From positions 1 to 6,654 of the forward strand of contig CANJOX010000180.1 in NCBI GenBank assembly GCA_947475795.1: a DNA stretch of 6,654 nucleotides, in the 5' to 3' direction. Origin of the DNA: Gemmatimonadota bacterium. GTDB taxonomy: Bacteria > Gemmatimonadota > Gemmatimonadetes > Gemmatimonadales > Gemmatimonadaceae. The notes below the pieces were generated by a model, which had not been told where the DNA came from, ran no database searches, and saw nothing but the letters and a program-made list of their open reading frames with translations. A program made the translations under genes and the position numbers. The first letter of the stretch is position 1. Every line of letters starts with the position of its first letter. This document shows positions 1-5,461 of this stretch, in pieces.

Positions 1-433
1 AGCGTCGTCGTCGCGCGACGAATAGCTGCGGGACATGTTGATCTGCGACTCGAGCCGGCGCGAACTGTAAGCGTGATGCAAGCGCGATGAGCCTCGCCGA
101 GTCGGCAACGGATGCACGAAACCGAATGGAACAGCGAATCACCGAGCCCGTGCTGTCCACGATAAAGCCGATCAGATTGTCGGTGGTCGCGAGGGGTACC
201 TGAGGCGCAACGTGCCATCGTACGCCGGGAATAAGCTCATAGGAAGTATCGCTACCGGACGCGTGCGTTCGCGAAACCTGCAACTCGGAGAATTGTCCGT
301 TCACGGCGGTTGGATTCAACAGTCTCGCGGGCTGCTCTACGGTACTGGCGAGGTGTGGGCTTGCCTCGGCGCTGCACGCAATCGGCTGGAGCGTACGGAA
401 CGGCACGGCGATAAGCGCAAATGCGAGGAGCAA
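1..433 (-). CDS. Secreted protein with TonB C-terminal-like domain (partial, 3' end beyond window)
   Basis: This minus-strand frame is open from the chosen start to the left edge, 144 codons with no stop. Residues 2-12 (LLLAFALIAVP) are a hydrophobic signal-like core followed by A/S/C residues suited to cleavage near residues 19-24, so the product is probably exported. Residues 88-140 resemble the TonB C-terminal fold: a strand ending in VDSTG (92-96), a helix over about 107-120, then LQFAPARV (122-129) and VPQLFV (134-139), matching the family pattern VDxxGxV...LxFxPAR...VPQ. There is no long proline-rich linker, so this is more likely a stand-alone periplasmic TonB-C-like protein than a canonical TonB. 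The start is uncertain. I chose TTG at 433 because GGGGA lies 4 bases upstream; TTG at 460 and GTG at 532 are in frame, and none gives a normal positively charged n-region. Third positions are less GC-rich than in the dehydrogenase gene. The family call is by eye. Confidence 0.6.
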   Translation of the reverse strand, partial: MLLAFALIAVPFRTLQPIACSAEASPHLASTVEQPARLLNPTAVNGQFSELQVSRTHASGSDTSYELIPGVRWHVAPQVPLATTDNLIGFIVDSTGSVIRCSIRFRASVADSARLIALASRLQFAPARVADQHVPQLFVARRRR

Positions 434-683
434 TGAATCCCCGGGAAATTGAACGGCCAACCAAGCGCTCGGCGAAATCCTGCCAAAGCTGAGAATCGCG
501 GATCGCGCGGATAAAACGTCGCGATTGGGCACATCTAATGCTCGCGCTCTGCTAGGGGGCCCTTCAACAGGATGCACGCAGCGCACGCAGGGAGCAAGCG
601 TGCAATCTATTAACAGCAACGCAAGGTGCGGCGGTGCGCAGCCTGGTCACGCAGCCGAGTCGCGCGCTAAACCCGCGGGTTCG
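434..683. other. Intergenic region between two minus-strand genes
   Basis: These 250 bases separate the 399-residue membrane protein gene from the partial TonB-C-like gene. The frame of the latter stays open back to position 647, so its true start could lie inside this region. I see no convincing sigma-70 promoter, rho-independent terminator or RNA gene. The one structured element is the palindrome at 670-681. Confidence 0.4.
670..681. repeat. 12-bp perfect palindrome just after the operon stop codon
   Basis: AACCCGCGGGTT is fully self-complementary and lies two bases beyond the stop codon (684-686) of the membrane protein gene. It has no loop bases and no T-tract on the minus strand, so it is not a standard intrinsic terminator. 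It could be a protein-binding site or chance in GC-rich DNA. Confidence 0.35.
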
Positions 684-1883
684 CTATCGGCGCTGGAGCC
701 GCGGCGCTTGCTGCGTTTCCTCAAAGCCGTAGAGGAGCCGCACCTCCGATTTTGTATAGACGGGGCCAAAGGCCCCAAGCGACAGCAGCGTTTCGCCGGT
801 CTCCTGACTCACGAACCAGAGCTCGGGTGTCTCCCCAACGTCGAGCTGGACGCGCCAGCACGGGAACCGACCGCTGTAGGTCTGCACGGTATCGACGCCG
901 GCTACGTGCAAATTCAGAAATCGCGGGACGCCGAGCGACATCGCCATGTCGCGCGACTCGCCAATCTGCGCCACTGCTACGCTGCCGCGCCACGTGGCGG
1001 TCAGCGGCAGGGCGCGGAGGAGGAGTCGCATCGCTTGCTCGGTGTGCACGATCGGCCGCGTGGCGTCGAACGCCGTGGTGGTCCGGAGCATCTCGCGGGC
1101 GCGAAACGTGGAGGACGACCGTTGCTCGCGGCGCACGAGGATGGAGTCCACTTCGGTCAGCGTGGTGCCGGTGAAGCGCTGACGCACCACCCCGTCCTCC
1201 CCGATGTGATACACCCGGGACATGGGCTGCAAGGAGGTGGCATCGAGCCACAACGAGTCGACCCGCAGGGCGCGCTGCGCGGCGTCGGGTTCGCGCAGTT
1301 GCCATCCGTGCTCCGTCGTGACGATGAGCCAGAACGCGCGTGCGCCCACCAACCGCCGGGTGGTCTCTTCCTCGTACACGGCGTGAGGCAGCAGGTCGTG
1401 AGAGTCGCTCGCCGAACTACGCACGTAGGTGCGACGGCCCGGGTGAATGCGGGAGGCGTCGAGTCCGGTCACGGGCGCGAACGCCGCGACCGGCCGCGCC
1501 GGCGCGCCTTGGGCCCCGGCTAGCGCAGGCCACGGGGCAAGCAGGGCGACGGGGTTCGACGTGATCGGTGGTGTGGTCGGTGACGTGATCGGTATGGCGC
1601 GGGGCGACGCGCCTGGAGTCCGCCACTGTTGCCAGGACATCGGGACGACCACGCCGAGAGCAGCGGCGACGCCGAGGCGTAGCCACCAGCGCGACGCGCG
1701 ACGGCGCGCGAGGCGAGTTGGGGCGCGGTCGTCGAGAAGGCGGGGCGTCGCGGCGCTAGACGCGCGACTGGCGTGGATCCGTGTCAGAAGGGCGTCCGCC
1801 TCGAAGTCGGGCGTGCCGTTCGTCAGGGTCGCGACGAAGGTGCGCAGCGCGGGGTCGAGCACTGGGTCGATTATGTCGCTCAT
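684..1883 (-). CDS. Single-pass membrane protein, putative anti-sigma factor partner of the ECF sigma factor
   Basis: 399 residues. Residues 1-64 are polar and probably cytoplasmic. Residues 66-84 form one membrane segment (LGVAAALGVVVPM core) preceded by an Arg-rich stretch (58-69), which predicts N-inside topology. A Pro/Thr/Ser linker (about 98-111) leads to a large, probably periplasmic beta-rich domain (about 150-388) with motifs such as VDSLWLDATSLQP (208-220) and ELWFVSQETGE (354-364), reminiscent of DUF3108-like folds; I cannot name the family firmly. Position directly after an ECF sigma factor, with an ATGA overlap, is the classic place for an anti-sigma factor, so binding of the sigma factor by the N-terminal part is the likely role. 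However, the first 100 residues contain no cysteine, so it is not a zinc (HxxxCxxC) anti-sigma. The start is firm: GGGAG lies 7 bases upstream and the ATG overlaps the sigma stop. Translation is probably coupled. Confidence 0.75.
   Translation of the reverse strand: MSDIIDPVLDPALRTFVATLTNGTPDFEADALLTRIHASRASSAATPRLLDDRAPTRLARRRASRWWLRLGVAAALGVVVPMSWQQWRTPGASPRAIPITSPTTPPITSNPVALLAPWPALAGAQGAPARPVAAFAPVTGLDASRIHPGRRTYVRSSASDSHDLLPHAVYEEETTRRLVGARAFWLIVTTEHGWQLREPDAAQRALRVDSLWLDATSLQPMSRVYHIGEDGVVRQRFTGTTLTEVDSILVRREQRSSSTFRAREMLRTTTAFDATRPIVHTEQAMRLLLRALPLTATWRGSVAVAQIGESRDMAMSLGVPRFLNLHVAGVDTVQTYSGRFPCWRVQLDVGETPELWFVSQETGETLLSLGAFGPVYTKSEVRLLYGFEETQQAPRLQRR
1561..1596. repeat. Three imperfect 12-bp tandem repeats in the linker of the membrane protein gene
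   Basis: On the plus strand the units are GTGATCGGTGGT, GTGGTCGGTGAC and GTGATCGGTATG. Read on the minus strand they encode the Thr/Pro-rich linker (ITSPTTPPITSN region) just outside the membrane. The 12-base period keeps the frame, so unit gain or loss would only change linker length. Confidence 0.6.
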
Positions 1884-2452
1884 CGTAAGTCTCCCACGAG
1901 GCGTCGTAACTGGTGGAGGGCGCGGTGCAATCGGACCTCGGACGTGTTGACGGTGATGGCGAGTAGCGCGGCGATCTCGGCATGCGCAAAGCCCTCGACC
2001 ACGCGCAGCACGAAGACCACACGGAGGCGCTCGGGCAGCGTGGCGAGTGCGGCGAGCGCGCGCGCATACGCAACCGGGTCCCCCTCGCGCGGCTCATCGG
2101 TGGGCACGTCGACTTGGCGATGCACCTGATCACGCCGGACCGCGCGTTGACGGCCGAGGAGCGCGGTGCGCACTGTCAGTCTCGTTAGCCAAGCGGCGAA
2201 CTGCCCGCGCTCCTCGTACGTCGCGAGCGCGTCAGGCAGGCGGACGAAGACATCGTGCACGACGTCCTCCGCGTCCGCGGGCGACGCCGTGAGCCGGAGC
2301 GCAATGGCGTACAGCCGGCGTGCGTGGACGCGATAGCAGGCGTCGAGCACGCGGGCGTCCCCCCGTTGGAGATCTGCGACGGACCATGTCGCTGGGGGTT
2401 CGATGGCCGGGGCCGCGAGGGCCGCAGGCTGCAAGGGCATTGGGGAAGGCAT
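1880..2452 (-). CDS. ECF-type RNA polymerase sigma factor
   Basis: 190 residues, the usual size of an extracytoplasmic-function sigma-70 factor. It directs core RNA polymerase to promoters of a specific regulon. Region 2 spans about residues 36-103: the YRVHARRLYAIALRLTAS segment, then DAEDVVHDVFVRL (60-72) as the core-binding and -10 recognition helices, then FAAWLTRLTVR (85-95). Region 4 spans about 133-187: ALATLPERLRVVFVLRVVEG (start near 135), then the helix-turn-helix FAHAEIAALLAITVNTSEVRLHRALHQLR that contacts the -35 element. An acidic, Pro-containing linker (about 113-128) joins the two. The N-terminus has about 25 Ala/Pro-rich residues before region 2; ATG at 2452 is used, with a second in-frame ATG at 2440, and neither has a strong Shine-Dalgarno. 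The stop overlaps the start of the membrane protein gene by 4 bases, so the two are one operon. ECF subgroup not assigned. Confidence 0.93.
   Translation of the reverse strand: MPSPMPLQPAALAAPAIEPPATWSVADLQRGDARVLDACYRVHARRLYAIALRLTASPADAEDVVHDVFVRLPDALATYEERGQFAAWLTRLTVRTALLGRQRAVRRDQVHRQVDVPTDEPREGDPVAYARALAALATLPERLRVVFVLRVVEGFAHAEIAALLAITVNTSEVRLHRALHQLRRLVGDLR
1891..1895 (-). promoter_or_regulatory. Shine-Dalgarno of the membrane protein gene, inside the sigma factor gene
   Basis: GGGAG on the minus strand lies 7 bases before the ATG at 1883, within the last codons of the sigma factor gene. Together with the ATGA stop/start overlap it fixes this start and supports coupled translation. 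It is the clearest ribosome-binding site in the window. Confidence 0.7.
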
Positions 2453-2462
2453 GACAGACGAA

Positions 2463-2488
2463 TAAGGTGCGACGGCCCCGAAACCTTA
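2463..2488. promoter_or_regulatory. Inverted repeat TAAGGT-N14-ACCTTA upstream of the sigma factor gene
   Basis: A perfect 6-bp inverted repeat with a 14-base spacer begins 11 bases upstream of the sigma factor start. On the minus strand the region reads TGTAAGGTTTCGGGG, then a CGTC (also a second CGTC closer to the start). The TGTAAG-like and CGTC elements recall ECF-dependent promoters, which are often autoregulated, but the spacing does not fit the usual 16-17 bases cleanly. It could instead be a dimeric repressor site or chance. Confidence 0.35.
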
Positions 2489-2610
2489 CATCGGGCACCG
2501 GGCGACATGGCCTCTCGACGAGTTCGTGCCGCTGGCAACCCACGCGCGCGAGACGTGTCGCGTGCACGGACGCCAACACTACCGATGTGAGCGTCAATGG
2601 TTCGTTCACC

Positions 2611-2702
2611 ATCTAACGCGCGCGTCTGTCGCGAGCGGACCGCACGATGCTTCACCCTGCGCGGATGGTCGGTCCGCTCGGCAACAGCAAGCCTCGTTAG
2701 GC
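2611..2702 (-). other. attC-like integron recombination site (cassette attachment site)
   Basis: The 92-bp element starts with ATCTAAC (2611-2617, fits RYYYAAC) and ends with GTTAGGC (2696-2702, fits GTTRRRY). The end boxes pair over CTAACG/CGTTAG (2613-2618 with 2695-2700). Next come two unpaired 7-base stretches (2619-2625 and 2688-2694, like the unpaired central spacer), then CTGT/ACAG (2626-2629 with 2684-2687, L-box position), then a 2-versus-3-base bulge, then an 11-bp perfect stem CGAGCGGACCG/CGGTCCGCTCG (2632-2642 with 2670-2680) around a 27-base loop. This order (R'', spacer, L'', variable stem, L', spacer, R') and the length match known attC sites, which IntI integrases recombine as a folded single strand. 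The extra unpaired base is in the right half; by the usual convention this half is R''/L'', so the site would belong to a minus-strand cassette, i.e. the LysM side. No integrase gene or second attC is in the window. Confidence 0.7.
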
Positions 2703-3123
2703 CGCATCACGCGGACGTTGCGTCGAAACAGCCCATCGCGCAACGGAACGGTCACGGCCAGCAGCCGAGTCGGACGAACGCTCGGCGCTCCTCGGTCCCG
2801 GAGCGCGCATGCACGACGCGGCCTCGGTGGCGCGGGGGGTCTACAAGCCCCGACGTCCCGAGGCGTCGCCGCTTCTTCGGCCCCAGCTGTCACGCCAAGC
2901 GGTTGGCGTCCTCGGGCCGAAGAGTCGATCGAAGGGCACGGCGCGTCCAAAGCCCGAGAACGCTCCCGGAATTCACGAGTACTTCTCCGTCAAGCTCCAC
3001 GTGGTCAGCGATTTGAAGCGATGTTATCGGTGCCGTCTGCGCCGCTCTGGGCCAGCGCTCGCCGCTAGCCTTCGAGCAGCTCCACTGCAGCGGCTCAACC
3101 TCACGCCATCGCCCACGCGAACT
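2703..3123. other. Non-coding or degraded stretch between the attC-like site and the LysM gene
   Basis: These 421 bases contain only open frames with Arg/Ser/Pro-rich translations typical of shadow frames in GC-rich DNA. On the minus strand the LysM frame stays open for 77 codons past its TAG stop, to a TGA at 2890-2892, with no recognisable domain. An imperfect hairpin (GAGCAGCT/AGCGGCTC, 3074-3096, one mismatch, 7-base loop) lies 28 bases beyond the LysM stop; without a T-run it is at most a weak terminator. I see no RNA gene. Confidence 0.45.
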
Positions 3124-4050
3124 CTACCAGCGACCCTCCTTGTTCCACTCTTGGTGCTTGATCCTGGCGGTAGCGAGTTCCTGCGCGGTCATCTCCCAGG
3201 GCAGGGGAATGTCGATGTCGATGCCCTCGCGGAGACGGTTGTAATTGCCGCCGATGACGGCGCGGTTACGGTCATAGATGACGGGCCAGCGCCACATTTC
3301 ACCTTGGTAGAACCACTTTGCGAGCAGGGAGAGCGACTCGCCGCCACGGACTCGGTACTTTCGCTTGGTGGCTTTCGCGAATCTGGGAAGCGTCCGGGGA
3401 GGACCAGAGTTGGTCGCGTTGTAGTAGTCGTTCAGGATCTGCTTAACCGATTGCGTGGCGCTACTGCCGCCAACACCCAGCGCGAACGCGAATCGGACGC
3501 CACGCTGATCCGGGCCCGTGACCTGGCTGTAGTTGTTTACCAGTCCGTCAACGATCTTTGCACCAATGATCTTCAGCGTGGCCAGCGCGTCTTGCTTGCT
3601 CTTGTCGGTATTCCACGTATGCACCGCCACAAGCGCGTAGGGCCCAACGACCAGTTCCCACACCACGCTCGAGGCAGCTGCGATCGCCGGCCCTGCGGTC
3701 AAGCCGACAGCCGTCGTGATCAGCGCGGACGAATAGAAGTGCTCCACGTTGGCGATATTGGTGCCCGTCACTTTGACATTGTCGACGCCAAGCACTGTCG
3801 CGATCGACGCTCGCGTGGCGTAAACTCCACCGTCTTTTCTATTGGACTCCGGATGTGGCGTTTCACGTTTTTCGGTTGTCCAGGCGCGCGCCAGGACTAT
3901 CTGGTTGTGAGTGTGTGGCAGCTGCGTCCAGAAACTCATACTCGCCTCGGGCTGCCACGCGTCCAGCGAAGGATTCGCTGCCACGGCCCATGACGTCTCT
4001 GCGATGAGTCGTTCTGCGGGATCGGTGAAGTAGTCTCGCGGATTGGGCAT
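3124..4050 (-). CDS. LysM domain-containing protein of unknown role
   Basis: 308 residues. The C-terminal part (about 231-284) is a LysM module: KYRVRGGESLSLLAKWFYQG, then WRWPVIYDRNRAVI, then LREGIDIDIPLP, equivalent to the usual YxVxxGDTLxxIA...WxxIYxxNRxxI...LxxGxxLxIP. LysM modules bind N-acetylglucosamine-containing glycans such as peptidoglycan, and also occur in phage-tail and injection-system baseplate proteins. The N-terminal 230 residues match nothing I recognise. They include an Ala/Val-rich hydrophobic stretch (about 106-143) that could be one or two membrane segments or a buried helix. There is no N-terminal signal peptide, so location is unclear. The start ATG at 4050 lacks a clear Shine-Dalgarno. 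Codons use more A/T in third positions than the dehydrogenase gene, and with the attC-like site downstream this suggests acquisition. The 141-bp gap to the dehydrogenase argues against tight operon coupling. Confidence 0.8.
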   Translation of the reverse strand: MPNPRDYFTDPAERLIAETSWAVAANPSLDAWQPEASMSFWTQLPHTHNQIVLARAWTTEKRETPHPESNRKDGGVYATRASIATVLGVDNVKVTGTNIANVEHFYSSALITTAVGLTAGPAIAAASSVVWELVVGPYALVAVHTWNTDKSKQDALATLKIIGAKIVDGLVNNYSQVTGPDQRGVRFAFALGVGGSSATQSVKQILNDYYNATNSGPPRTLPRFAKATKRKYRVRGGESLSLLAKWFYQGEMWRWPVIYDRNRAVIGGNYNRLREGIDIDIPLPWEMTAQELATARIKHQEWNKEGRW

Positions 4051-4191
4051 TGTGTGGGTATGTGGATGAGGAAAAACGTCGGTTACACATCAAATGCATC
4101 TGAGCGGCTGCCGTGAACGGTTGGCTTGGCCACTGGAGATCCCCTCACGCGGCGCCGTCGTCACCGCCCGATGTCGAGCAAGCGCCGCACG

Positions 4192-5289
4192 CTACCCCGG
4201 CACGATCAGCGCCTTCACCACCTCGCGGTTGGCCACCGCCGCGAGCGCCTCGTTGGCCTCGGCCAGCGCAAACCGGCGCGACACCGCGTCCAGCCACGGC
4301 AGCTGCCCGCCCTGATGCGCCAGCAGCTGCACCGACCGGTGGAAGTGCGAATAGTCGCACCCCCAGCAGCCGCGGATCTCCACGTGCTTCCGGTTGATCT
4401 GCCAGTGCGGATTGATCGCGATCGGCCCGCCGTCGGTGTACTGCCCCGCCACCACCACCACGCCGCCGTCACGCACGAGGTCGAGCGCCTGCCCCACCGC
4501 CTGCGGATCGCCGGCCACTTCGATCACCACGTCCACGCCCCGCCCGCCGTTGGCGGCCCGCACCGCCGCCACGCGCTCCTCGTGCGGCAGATCGAGCGAG
4601 ACCGCCGCCGTGGCACCCATGCGCCGCGCGAACTCCAGTCGCGCCGCGGGGGCCCCCACCGCAATCACCGACTGTGCACCGGCCAGCGCGCTGAGTGCAA
4701 TCGCCGCCTGCCCCACCGGTCCCGCCCCCAACACGGCCACCGTGGAGCCCAACCGCACCCCGCCGCGTTCCACGGCATGCATCGCCGTCACGAGCCCGCA
4801 GCCGCCCGCAATGAACTGCGCCGGATCCACCGCCGTCGGCAGCCGCAGCAGCTTCACCCCCGGCTTCATCCAAATGTGGTCCGCCCACCCGCCCAGTGGC
4901 CCGTCGGCAATGCCGTACGTGATGCCATACACTTTCCGGTGCGGACAGCGCGTGGTCTGCTTGGTCACCAGACACTCGTAGCACGCGCCGCACGTCTCGT
5001 GCACGTCCAGGAATGTCACCAGATCCCCTTCGCGGAACGGCACCCCCTCGATATCCGTGATCGTGCCGCGGATCTCGGCCAGATGCCCCACCGACACGTG
5101 CCCCGGCACGATCGGGAACGGCACCCCCGCCATCCGGCCGTGATGCAGGTGCACGTCCGTGCCGCACACCTCGGAGTACAACGTGCGCAGCATCGCGCTC
5201 CCCGGCGTGAGCGTGGGCCACGGCAGCTCGCGCAGCTCGAGGGGCTGATGCGGCGCCGTCATCACGGCGGCGCGAACGGTCTGGCTCAT
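4192..5289 (-). CDS. Zinc-dependent medium-chain alcohol dehydrogenase (MDR family)
   Basis: 365 residues, normal for the family. It probably oxidises an alcohol to an aldehyde or ketone with NAD(P)+ in the cytoplasm. The GroES-like catalytic domain holds C42 and H64 (catalytic zinc), the third ligand C164 in GGCGLVT, and the proton-relay residues T44 and H47 in CGTDVH. Structural zinc cysteines are C100, C103, C106 and C115. The Rossmann domain has GAGPVG at 188-193. The second beta-strand of that domain ends in AVG (G212) rather than the Asp that marks NAD-specific enzymes, so NADP use is possible. The common GHE after the second ligand is GHV here (V65). An upstream in-frame extension to 5628 exists, but its translation is Arg-rich and overlaps the divergent gene, so ATG at 5289, giving MSQTVRAAVM, is chosen; no strong Shine-Dalgarno is visible. 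It is divergent from the M24-family gene, suggesting a shared regulator or pathway. Substrate unknown. Confidence 0.92.
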   Translation of the reverse strand: MSQTVRAAVMTAPHQPLELRELPWPTLTPGSAMLRTLYSEVCGTDVHLHHGRMAGVPFPIVPGHVSVGHLAEIRGTITDIEGVPFREGDLVTFLDVHETCGACYECLVTKQTTRCPHRKVYGITYGIADGPLGGWADHIWMKPGVKLLRLPTAVDPAQFIAGGCGLVTAMHAVERGGVRLGSTVAVLGAGPVGQAAIALSALAGAQSVIAVGAPAARLEFARRMGATAAVSLDLPHEERVAAVRAANGGRGVDVVIEVAGDPQAVGQALDLVRDGGVVVVAGQYTDGGPIAINPHWQINRKHVEIRGCWGCDYSHFHRSVQLLAHQGGQLPWLDAVSRRFALAEANEALAAVANREVVKALIVPG

Positions 5290-5461
5290 GATCGGATGGG
5301 GCAAGCGGGAACGTCCGCGGAACAGGCGATCCCGCGGCACCACCGGAAGTATGCGCCGCGCGCGCGGGCACGGCGAGAGCGACCGGCACCGGCCCCGGCA
5401 CCGGCCCCGGCCCCGGCGCCGCACGCATTGACGGCGCGCGTCGCGAGCACTCCATTCCGGC
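5290..5461. promoter_or_regulatory. Divergent intergenic region between the dehydrogenase and M24-family genes
   Basis: The 172 bases separate two start codons facing away from each other, so promoters for both genes should lie here. I see no clear -35/-10 pair and no strong Shine-Dalgarno for either gene. The region is very G/C-rich and includes the hexamer repeat at 5385-5420. Confidence 0.5.
5385..5420. repeat. Six tandem GGCNCC hexamers
   Basis: Consecutive units are GGCACC, GGCCCC, GGCACC, GGCCCC, GGCCCC and GGCGCC, 36 bases without interruption, ending 41 bases before the M24-family start. The run is low-complexity and could vary in copy number by replication slippage. Confidence 0.8.

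Noticed and set aside
1..22. 14-bp palindrome TCGTCGCGCGACGA near the left edge as a regulatory site.
   Set aside because: It lies inside the coding frame of the edge gene, where it arises from a run of Arg codons.
525..1523. 332-codon plus-strand open frame antisense to the membrane protein gene.
   Set aside because: Arg/Gly/His-rich translation without motifs. The opposite strand has a good Shine-Dalgarno and operon coupling.
2526..3068. Plus- and minus-strand open frames of 110-180 codons in the gap between the sigma and LysM genes.
   Set aside because: Composition is like other shadow frames, there is no ribosome-binding site or domain, and several run through the attC-like hairpin.
3074..3096. 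Imperfect hairpin beyond the LysM stop as an intrinsic terminator.
   Set aside because: It has a mismatch and no T-run on the minus strand; recorded only in the intergenic note.
3093..3099. GCTCAAC as the core box of a second attC site.
   Set aside because: No GTTRRRY partner with a pairing inner stem lies within about 140 bases to the right.
2890..3123. In-frame open extension of 77 codons after the TAG stop of the LysM gene, possibly a truncated C-terminus or stop read-through.
   Set aside because: Open stretches of this length are common in GC-rich DNA; no domain or coding bias supports it, and LysM modules often end proteins.
2809..3993. 394-codon plus-strand open frame antisense to the LysM gene.
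   Set aside because: No recognisable domain, and the minus strand encodes a clear LysM module.
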